A stretch of DNA of 64,000 nucleotides from Ramlibacter albus. GTDB lineage: Bacteria; Pseudomonadota; Gammaproteobacteria; Burkholderiales; Burkholderiaceae_C. The position numbers and the translations under genes were made by a program. Below the pieces are notes generated by a model. It searched no databases. It saw nothing but the letters and a program-made list of their open reading frames with translations, and had not been told where the DNA came from. This document shows, in pieces, positions 57,506 through 64,000 of this stretch (position 1 is the first letter of the stretch; each line of letters begins with the position of its first letter). The stretch is taken from NCBI RefSeq assembly GCF_014297445.1, contig NZ_JACORU010000002.1, forward strand, positions 310,001-374,000. Reading direction: 5' to 3'.

Positions 57506-60500
57506 TCAATTTGTCCAGTCGGGCGCGCGCGTGGGGAAGGAGCCCGGCCACGCGAGCGGCGCGCGCTTGCCGGCCGGCGAGATCGACACGCGCATGAACA
57601 CGCGCGCGCGGCCGTCCGGCGTGCCCTTCATCGCCTCCCCGCCGGAATACAGCGGGAACTCGAACTTGAGCAGCTGCGACTTGGCGTCGCTGCGGCCCGG
57701 GCCGTCGGGCTCGCGGTGCGAAGCCACGAAGCTGTAGAGGGACCACAGGTCGCTGAAGCGGTACATCACCGTGCGGTCTTCCACCCACAGGCCGGGCTGC
57801 GCCGGGTCGGCCAGCGGCGCCACCGGGCCGTCGCGCGCAAGTCGCATCGTCACCACGATCGGCGTGCCGGGCTGCCACTGCATCGGCTTGGCGGCCTCGC
57901 GCATCTTCACGCTGTTGCCGCCGATGGAGACGGACCACTCGATGATCTTGTTGCCTTCGACCTCGCCCGGCTGGTTGGCGCGGAACTCGATGCCCACGTC
58001 GTAGCCCGGGATGGAGTTGTCGTCGGTGGGGAACAGCGGCGCCATGAACGTGCGCACCTTCTCCATCTGCTCGTCGAAGCGGCGCAGCGGCGGCGCGGCG
58101 TTGGCGCGGTCGGGCGCCTTGGCGGCGCGGTCGTAGGCCTTCATCACCATGCCCACTTCCTGCACGTCGGCGGGCGGCGTGTCGGTGGACGTGACCATGC
58201 CGTTCTTGAACGGCGCGCGGCCGGCCAGGCTCTGGTTGAAGACTTCGGCGAACTTCATCCAGCCCTCGCGCTGCTCGCTCGCGCGCAGCTCGCGGCAGCG
58301 CGCGGCCAGCCGCACCTGCAGGCTCACGAGCCGCTGGCCGAACACGTCGGTGGCGGACCGCTGCGAGACGCGCGAAAGCTTGTCGGCGCAGTTGGCGAGG
58401 TCCAGGTCGGCCGACTGCACGAGGATGAACTGCTCCATCATCTGCAGGCTGCTGGCCGGGCTCTTGAGGCGGTATTTCTGCACGTCGCCCACGATGCCGC
58501 GCCAGCGCTGCACCAGCGGGTCGTTGGCGTCGAGCCCTTCGATGCCGGCCAGCAGGGCCTCGGCTTCCTTGGCCGACGACTCCACGAAAGCCTGCTGCTG
58601 CGCAACGTAAGCCGCCAGCCCCATCGGGTCGCCCGTGCCGAAGGCGGCGACCAGCGGGCCCTTCTCGCCCGTCCACTGCCGCAGCTCGCGCGGCTGGAAC
58701 ACGTCGCCCTGCGTGAACGCCTCGTCCAGCGCCCGCAGCCGCGCGCGCGCGTCGCGCAGCAGCACGGTGTTGAGCTGCTCGCTCGGGTTGCGCGCGCCCA
58801 GTTCGTTGAGCAGCACCCGCACGCGGCTCACACGCTGGCGGTCTTCGCTGGCGAGCTGGTTGCCGCCGGTGCGCTCGGTCAGCACGATGCCCTGCGCGAG
58901 CGTGTCCACCACCTGCTCGGCGAGCACGGCGTTCACCATGCGCTCGATGCTTTGCTGCATGCTGGGCGGGAACTTCGTCAGCAACTCCGCCTGGAACTTC
59001 TTGCGCGAATCGGAATACGCCAGCGCCTGGTCGAGGCGCGCGCGGTCCCAGATGACCGTCGCCATCACCGGCACTTCCGGCAGGCGCCCGCGGCCGGGCC
59101 GCATGAAAGGCTGCGCGAGCAGCGTGGCCAGCGCGTCGCGCGTGGCGACGCGCTCGTCGTTGAAGGCCCACTTGGCATCGGCGTCCACGTACTTCAGGCC
59201 GCCGCGCATCGGGCCGGCGCGGCGGTCCGCCTGCGACTCGTCCCACTGCGTGAGGAACTTGCCGAAGCCGTCCTCGGCCTGCTTGCGCATCTCGTCCACG
59301 TCGCCGCGGCCGATCAGGCCCACGGCCAGCGCGCGCTGCATCAGCGTCTCGTAGGCCTGGCCCAGCTGCAAGGTCCGGCGCTTGATCCACGCGCCCTTGC
59401 CGGGCTGCAGCAGCGCCTCTTCGTCGCGCATGGCGTCGAGCACGCCCTGCCAGTTCTGCAGCATCTGCGCGGGCTGGGTGGAGGCGATGTCCGACGTGGC
59501 GGTGGACATGCGGTCCATCACCAGCTTCTCGGCGCGCAGCAGGTCGTTGCGCTCGAAGAGCCGGTCGTGGATCGGCCGGATCGCCTGCCGGAAGGCGCAG
59601 CGCGCCGCGTCGTCCATCGCGGCGGTGTTCAGCGGCGAGGAGTTCTGCGCGTGCTGCTGGAACAGCTGCGACGTGCGCGCGGCGTTGCCCGGCAGGTCCA
59701 CGCCGAACAGCGTGCGCACCACGAGCTTCAAGTCCTGCGGGTTGCCGTCGCGCGTGGAGCGCAGGCGCTCGAAGGCGCGCACGGCGCGGTCCAGCTCCTC
59801 GACCTGCATCACGTAGCCGGTTGCGGCGGAGAACTCCGGCAGGTCTTCCGGGTTGATCGCGATGCGCGACGCGCCGGAGGCGCCCACGGCACCCTTCCAC
59901 ACGCAGCCCGCGCCGACGATGGGCTGGCCGGACGATGCATCGAGAGGCGCACCCGTCACCTGGTTCAGGCGCGCATAGAAGGCCAGCCGCATCGGCTGCA
60001 CCGAGTTGCGCGAGAAGCTGCTTTCCAGCCGCTTGGCCAGGCGCACGTGGATGTCGTCGAAGAGGTCCCACGAGCCCGGCATCGCCACCGACCAGAACGC
60101 GCCCGCATCGACGCGCTCCATCACGCCGAGCGTGGCGAGCGTGCGCATGCGGCTCGCGTCGAGGTCCACGGGCTCGCCGCGTTCCATCACCGAAGCGCGG
60201 GAGTCGCGCTCCAGCTGCTGCAAGGCGGCGACGATGGAAGCCGACGTGTCGTCGAGGCGGTACACGGCCCAGCCCAGCCCGCACACCCACACCACGCCGA
60301 TCGCGACGGCGCTCCAGCGCAGCACGCGGTTGACGCCGGTGTGGCGCAGCCTCTGCACCGTGGACGCGCGCGCAAGGCCGGCTTCGGGGAACACCTTCTT
60401 CTCGAACACGTCGCGCAGGAACGCGGGCTCGAGGTCCTGGATGGTCTGCACCGGCACCGGCAGCGCCGCGGCGGCACCTTCGTCCTCCAGCGCGGGCACC

Positions 60501-61573
60501 GTCGGGTCGATATCGGCCGGCGCCGCCAGCTGCGCGGGCGCCTGCGTACCGAGCAGCTCCGACATCGGGCTGCAGTCGCCCGTGAGGTAGAAGCCGCGGA
60601 AGATGAACGGCTCATGGTACGCGCTCGGGCGCATCAGCTCGTCCATGAACAGCTTCAGCCCGCCTCGCATCTTCTCGACGTCTGTGGCGAGCATGAAGTA
60701 GTCGGAGCTGTCCTCCTCGGCCGGCTCCAGCGCGCACAGTTCGGCCGTGGCGTCGGAGACGTCGCGGGTGATCTCGTCCATCGCGAGGTCCACCCACAGC
60801 GGCTGGTACGGCGCGCCCACTTCGTAGGGCGAGGACCAGCCCAGCATGCCGCGGCGCATCGCCTCCGGCAGGGCCGCCGCGAAGCGGCTGAAGCCGCCGA
60901 TCTTCTCGCAGCCGGACACCACGAGGTAGATCGGGAATCGCAGCGCGAAGCGGTTCTGCGCGAGCCACAGGCGCCGGTGGATGGCCTTGGCGCGCGCGGC
61001 CAGCTCCAGCTGCGACTGCGGGTCGCCGGCCATGAACATCTGCGCGGGCACCGCCAGCACGATGGAATCGAACGGCCGCTCGGGCCGGTAGCCGCGGCAC
61101 AGGCCGAGGAACTCGTCCCAGGTCTTCTGGCCGTCGCCGCCCTCGTCCGGGCCGCCGAGGTAGGCGGCCTGCAACTGCACGGCGACGCCCTTGTCGAAGA
61201 AGTTCCAGACGATGCCGGCGGCGGACGTCGACAGCGTGGAGTCGGTGCTCAGCGCGCTCGGGATGCCCGACTGCACCAGCGGCAGCTGCGTGTCGCCGTC
61301 GCCTTCGTTCAGCACCAGCGACCACGAGAGGTTGTACTTCTCGGATCGCGACGCGAGGTTGGACTCGATCAGCTCCACCGCGCTGCGGAAGGAGTGCTTG
61401 AGCGACTCCAGGTTCATCTGCGGCCGCGCGGTGCCCCCCGCCGCCCGCTTCTTCGTCGTCTCTTCGTCGTTCTGCAATGCCGCCCAGAACACGATCCCCA
61501 GCAGCAGCAGCGCGACCAGCGTCAACAGCAGCAGCGCCGCGATGACCATGTTGTCGGCTAGAAAGTTCAGCAC
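57506..61573 (-). CDS. tssM: Type VI secretion membrane-complex protein TssM (IcmF)
   Basis: A 1355-aa inner-membrane anchor that spans to the periplasm and contacts TssJ. It has a membrane helix near residues 9-33, a cytosolic domain, a second helix at about 414-437, and a long periplasmic region with the family's C-terminal beta domain (EFPLYSGGEAMKGTPDGRARVF). Family phrases such as RFPIYLVVSGCEKIGGFSRFAAALPE are present. At about 88-95, where many TssM proteins have Walker A, the sequence reads NEGDGDTQ, without the Lys and the GKT. It is longer than the usual 1100-1200 aa. It begins 7 nt inside tssL (overlap). Confidence 0.93.
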   Translation of the reverse strand: MLNFLADNMVIAALLLLTLVALLLLGIVFWAALQNDEETTKKRAAGGTARPQMNLESLKHSFRSAVELIESNLASRSEKYNLSWSLVLNEGDGDTQLPLVQSGIPSALSTDSTLSTSAAGIVWNFFDKGVAVQLQAAYLGGPDEGGDGQKTWDEFLGLCRGYRPERPFDSIVLAVPAQMFMAGDPQSQLELAARAKAIHRRLWLAQNRFALRFPIYLVVSGCEKIGGFSRFAAALPEAMRRGMLGWSSPYEVGAPYQPLWVDLAMDEITRDVSDATAELCALEPAEEDSSDYFMLATDVEKMRGGLKLFMDELMRPSAYHEPFIFRGFYLTGDCSPMSELLGTQAPAQLAAPADIDPTVPALEDEGAAAALPVPVQTIQDLEPAFLRDVFEKKVFPEAGLARASTVQRLRHTGVNRVLRWSAVAIGVVWVCGLGWAVYRLDDTSASIVAALQQLERDSRASVMERGEPVDLDASRMRTLATLGVMERVDAGAFWSVAMPGSWDLFDDIHVRLAKRLESSFSRNSVQPMRLAFYARLNQVTGAPLDASSGQPIVGAGCVWKGAVGASGASRIAINPEDLPEFSAATGYVMQVEELDRAVRAFERLRSTRDGNPQDLKLVVRTLFGVDLPGNAARTSQLFQQHAQNSSPLNTAAMDDAARCAFRQAIRPIHDRLFERNDLLRAEKLVMDRMSTATSDIASTQPAQMLQNWQGVLDAMRDEEALLQPGKGAWIKRRTLQLGQAYETLMQRALAVGLIGRGDVDEMRKQAEDGFGKFLTQWDESQADRRAGPMRGGLKYVDADAKWAFNDERVATRDALATLLAQPFMRPGRGRLPEVPVMATVIWDRARLDQALAYSDSRKKFQAELLTKFPPSMQQSIERMVNAVLAEQVVDTLAQGIVLTERTGGNQLASEDRQRVSRVRVLLNELGARNPSEQLNTVLLRDARARLRALDEAFTQGDVFQPRELRQWTGEKGPLVAAFGTGDPMGLAAYVAQQQAFVESSAKEAEALLAGIEGLDANDPLVQRWRGIVGDVQKYRLKSPASSLQMMEQFILVQSADLDLANCADKLSRVSQRSATDVFGQRLVSLQVRLAARCRELRASEQREGWMKFAEVFNQSLAGRAPFKNGMVTSTDTPPADVQEVGMVMKAYDRAAKAPDRANAAPPLRRFDEQMEKVRTFMAPLFPTDDNSIPGYDVGIEFRANQPGEVEGNKIIEWSVSIGGNSVKMREAAKPMQWQPGTPIVVTMRLARDGPVAPLADPAQPGLWVEDRTVMYRFSDLWSLYSFVASHREPDGPGRSDAKSQLLKFEFPLYSGGEAMKGTPDGRARVFMRVSISPAGKRAPLAWPGSFPTRAPDWTN

Positions 61574-62394
61574 GTCGGCCCCTCACCTGTCTGTGCGGTG
61601 ACTTCGGCCGGCGCCGTCACGGCCGCCGTCGTCGTGGACAGCGCGCGGCGCACCGGCCACGACTGCCACAGCCACCCCAGTTCCGAAAGCGCCAGCAGCC
61701 CCAGCAGCACCAGCGTGAACACCACCCACCAGCGCGAGAGGCGCGGCAGGCGGCGAGCCGCCAGATACGACAGGGTGCTGGCATAGGCGCGCTCGGAGAG
61801 CGTCTTGTCGCGGCCTTGGAGGTCCGGAGCGCGCTGGTAGATGAATTGGTAGAGCTCGCGGCGCAGTTCCACCAGCGGGCCCAGCATGCCGCTGCCGCGG
61901 TAGCGGCCCTGGAAGCCGAGCGACAGCGCGTAGAGGTACAGGCGCGCGAGGTTGCGTTGCGACGGCTCGCGCGCCGCGAGGATTTGTTCGATATCCAGGA
62001 AAACTTTCTCGCCGGCGTGGCTGCTGCGGAACAGGTTGGCTTCCAGCAGCACGTGGTGCCAGTGCTCGCGGCCGGCCCAGTCGGTGGCCAGCAGCAGTTC
62101 GTCGGCCAGTGCGGCCTTGAGGAAGCGCGCGTCGCCTTCGGCCTCCATCGCCGACTTGCCGCCCGTGCGGCGAGCTTCGAGCGTGTGCAGCTCGATCAGC
62201 TGCGTGAGCTGGTTGGACAGCGCCTGCGCCACCTCGGACGCCTCCGCCTCGGGCACGTTGCGCACGGCCTCGACGGCGCGGCGCAGCACGCCGTAGAAGT
62301 CGCGGAACTGCATCGACGCGAAGTCCACCCCCCCGGCGGCGGAGGACGGGCGCGTGTCGGTCAGCGCGGGCACGGTGGGGGTCATGGGAGGCAT
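61567..62394 (-). CDS. tssL: Type VI secretion protein TssL (DotU), short form
   Basis: A 275-aa inner-membrane protein with a cytosolic DotU domain (QFRDFYGVLRRAVEAVRNVP, then FLKAALADELLLATDWAGREHW and SLGFQGRYRG) and one C-terminal membrane helix (RWWVVFTLVLLGLLALSELGWLW). There is no OmpA-like peptidoglycan-binding tail, so anchoring must come from another protein. AAGGA lies 8 nt before the ATG at 62394, which beats an ATG 9 nt downstream. It overlaps tssM by 7 nt. Confidence 0.94.
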   Translation of the reverse strand: MPPMTPTVPALTDTRPSSAAGGVDFASMQFRDFYGVLRRAVEAVRNVPEAEASEVAQALSNQLTQLIELHTLEARRTGGKSAMEAEGDARFLKAALADELLLATDWAGREHWHHVLLEANLFRSSHAGEKVFLDIEQILAAREPSQRNLARLYLYALSLGFQGRYRGSGMLGPLVELRRELYQFIYQRAPDLQGRDKTLSERAYASTLSYLAARRLPRLSRWWVVFTLVLLGLLALSELGWLWQSWPVRRALSTTTAAVTAPAEVTAQTGEGPTC

Positions 62395-62407
62395 AACTTC
62401 GTCCTTC

Positions 62408-63742
62408 CTAGCCCTTGGTGAAGAGGACCACTTCCTGCGGCCGTTGCGACGTGCTCGTCTCGTTGGTGTTGCTGATGACGAGCGGCTGGTCCGCCACGAT
62501 GAAGCTCTCGGACACGTCGATGCTGAAAAGCGTGTAGCCGGAACTCGCTCGCACGCCCAGGTCGGGGGCTTCCTCCACCTGCTTGCGCGGTGCGCCGAGG
62601 ATACGCCGGTCACTGAGGGTCGTCCAGACGGTGCGGGACCCGATGACGGCCCCCGCCATCCATGCCACGTGGTCGCGTTCGGTCTGCCCGCGCAGGCCGA
62701 CGACCAGCCGCTTGCCGAGCCACTGCGGCTGCAGCTCCAGCGAGAACATACGGCCGTCGAAGCCGAAGACGTGGGTGCGCCAGTCCTGGCTGACCTCGCC
62801 CACGAGGTCTTCGACGGAGCGGAGCACGGGGTCGAGCGCGGACAGCGGGTCGGCCGTGTCCCACTCCGGCGGCTGCAGCGGCACGGCGCCGGGGCGCAGC
62901 AGCGACAGCGGGCCCAGTTGCGCGCACAGCGCCATGAAGAGGCGGTACGGGGTGCACTCGGACGCGCCCAGCGCGCCTTCGAGCACCGGCAGCGCCATCA
63001 CCAGGCTGGCCAGGCGCGCCTTCTGCTCCAGCATCGCGATGCGGTCTTCCAGCCGCGACGAAGGGCTGGCCGTCTGCTTGGCCAGGAACGCCGCCTTGCT
63101 GCGCATCTGCGTCACCAGCCGCACGGCGCGCATGTGCACGTCGGAATCGCGCGGCACGCTCAGCATCGCCGGCAGGTAGCTGCCGCGCTTGTAGACCTCG
63201 TTGTCCCGCCGCAGCGTCATCAGGCGGATGTGCAGGTACACGGAGGACGGCACGTCGCCCATCGTCAGCGCGAGGTTGGCGGTGACGCGCGGGATTTCCA
63301 CCGGCAGCGCCTCGGACACCTCGTCGTGCACCGGCTCGGCCCGCAGCTCGCGGAAGCGCGAAGGCTGGCCCTTCTCGCGCACGGAGCGGGCGCGGCCCAG
63401 GGTCAGGAAGACGGGCAGCTCCTTGGTCTCCAGCTGCTCGGCGAAGGGCTTGAGTTCGAGCTCGAGGTCGTAGCCGGGTGCGCGGTCCACCGAGTAGGAA
63501 ACGGCGGTTCCGTCCGGCATGACGGCTTCGAGCTGCAGCACGCGCAGCAGGCCCATGCGCAGGCGCTGGTCGTCGATCTCGAGGCGGCGCACGCCCCATG
63601 CCATGGGGTCGGCCGCGAGGCATTGCCACGCCACCAGCTGGTCGACCCGCGCGCTTTCCTGCTGGAAGTGCTGCGGGCTCAGCAGCATGCCTTCATGCCA
63701 CTGGATCCGGTCGGGGGGGAAGCTCGGTTTCATCGGGTTCAA
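62408..63742 (-). CDS. tssK: Type VI secretion baseplate protein TssK
   Basis: A 444-aa baseplate-to-membrane connector. The first residues (RIQWHEGMLLSPQHFQQES) are the family signature. The shell/neck domain continues through SVYLHIRLMTLRRDNEVYKR, and the C-terminal domain that binds TssL/TssM includes LSVPRDSDVHMRAVRLV and the ending VISNTNETSTSQRPQEVVLF. It is 13 nt upstream of tssL and 9 nt downstream of tssJ, so they share one transcript. Confidence 0.95.
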   Translation of the reverse strand: MNPMKPSFPPDRIQWHEGMLLSPQHFQQESARVDQLVAWQCLAADPMAWGVRRLEIDDQRLRMGLLRVLQLEAVMPDGTAVSYSVDRAPGYDLELELKPFAEQLETKELPVFLTLGRARSVREKGQPSRFRELRAEPVHDEVSEALPVEIPRVTANLALTMGDVPSSVYLHIRLMTLRRDNEVYKRGSYLPAMLSVPRDSDVHMRAVRLVTQMRSKAAFLAKQTASPSSRLEDRIAMLEQKARLASLVMALPVLEGALGASECTPYRLFMALCAQLGPLSLLRPGAVPLQPPEWDTADPLSALDPVLRSVEDLVGEVSQDWRTHVFGFDGRMFSLELQPQWLGKRLVVGLRGQTERDHVAWMAGAVIGSRTVWTTLSDRRILGAPRKQVEEAPDLGVRASSGYTLFSIDVSESFIVADQPLVISNTNETSTSQRPQEVVLFTKG

Positions 63743-63751
63743 TCGTTGCGT

Positions 63752-64000
63752 CTATTGGGCTCGGATGACTTTCACTTCGCTGGCCTTCAGCCCGTCGCGG
63801 CCGAGCTGCAGCAGGATGGCCTCGGCATCGAGTTTGAGCCGGGCGCGGTGCTCGCCCGGAGGCGGATAACCCGCAAACGCCAGCACGCCGAAGGCCTTCT
63901 GCTTCTCGATCAGGGCCTCGGGGATGCGCACCGACTGGCGCGGCACGAGCTCGTAGCTCATCACGCTCACCGTCTCGGGGAAGGACCGCATGATGTCCGC
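63752..64000 (-). CDS. tssJ: Type VI secretion lipoprotein TssJ, C-terminal part (runs off the window)
   Basis: The last 82 residues of a beta-sandwich lipoprotein: VMSYELVPRQSVRIPEALIE, KQKAFGVLAFAGYPPPGEHR, and the end VKVIRAQ. The ELVPRQS...IP segment and the LAF-Y stretch are typical of TssJ C-termini, which bind TssM in the periplasm. The lipobox is beyond the window. Its place ahead of tssK supports the call. Confidence 0.85.
   Translation of the reverse strand, partial: ADIMRSFPETVSVMSYELVPRQSVRIPEALIEKQKAFGVLAFAGYPPPGEHRARLKLDAEAILLQLGRDGLKASEVKVIRAQ

Noticed and set aside
57716..61561. 1281-aa open frame on the plus strand opposite tssM
   Set aside because: High-GC antisense shadow; composition is His/Arg/Ala-rich with no domains, while tssM on the other strand is clearly real. 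The same applies to 1395-4370, 10472-12610, 15162-16964 and other long antisense frames.

Overview
The window is about 64 kb of high-GC, gene-dense DNA with almost no non-coding sequence (longest gap roughly 110 bp). It reads as the chromosome of a betaproteobacterium of the order Burkholderiales, most likely Comamonadaceae (Ramlibacter/Variovorax/Rhodoferax-like). The grounds are the smc-zipA-ligA order, a dapC-dapD-pilU-dapE-prmB chain, many GTG/TTG starts, and a complete ccmABCDEFGHI operon. This is inferred from protein style and gene order; no database search was run. I saw no rRNA, tRNA, insertion sequence or CRISPR array.

Layout. 1-300: edge of a FitAB/VapBC-type toxin-antitoxin pair. 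357-13,000: housekeeping genes purL, map and glnD, a small unknown gene, a glycosyltransferase, def, a DUF454 membrane protein, ligA and zipA. 13,233-18,752: smc, a DUF72 protein and an AlkB-type membrane di-iron oxygenase. 18,785-20,869: an unknown 395-aa protein followed by two CesT-like type III chaperones, which looks like an effector-chaperone cassette. 20,973-29,309: a seven-gene chain dapC-dapD-pilU-dapE-prmB-PLP enzyme-ABC-F with overlapping ends. 29,364-30,581: a small DUF697-like protein and a higBA-type toxin-antitoxin pair with a large palindromic operator.

30,622-47,836 is the most interesting block. All of it is on the minus strand. In transcription order it encodes a PAS histidine kinase, a NarL/FixJ response regulator, a small monoheme cytochrome c, a decaheme DmsE/MtrA-type cytochrome, an MtrB/PioB-type outer-membrane barrel, a second decaheme, a second barrel, a tetraheme NapC/CymA-type quinol dehydrogenase, and then the nine ccm genes that attach heme to these cytochromes. 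This is a candidate trans-outer-membrane electron conduit: two MtrAB modules with no cell-surface MtrC/OmcA in sight. FNR-family-like boxes (TTGAC-N4-GTCAA) sit at the same spacing before both the kinase gene and ccmA, and a separate 8-bp inverted repeat lies before the cytochrome genes.

47,915-48,870: a 2-oxoglutarate/Fe(II) oxygenase and a tiny unknown protein. 48,980-56,329: a 1621-aa RHS protein with a Sec-type signal peptide and a variable C-terminal putative toxin, followed by a likely immunity gene and two lower-GC genes. 56,358-64,000: part of a type VI secretion locus (tssA, tssM, tssL, tssK and the end of tssJ).

A recurring theme is a -10-like hexamer ending only 6-8 nt before the start codon (map, def, DUF454, dapC, higB, ccmA, the kinase, tssA). 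This suggests that leaderless transcripts are common in this genome.
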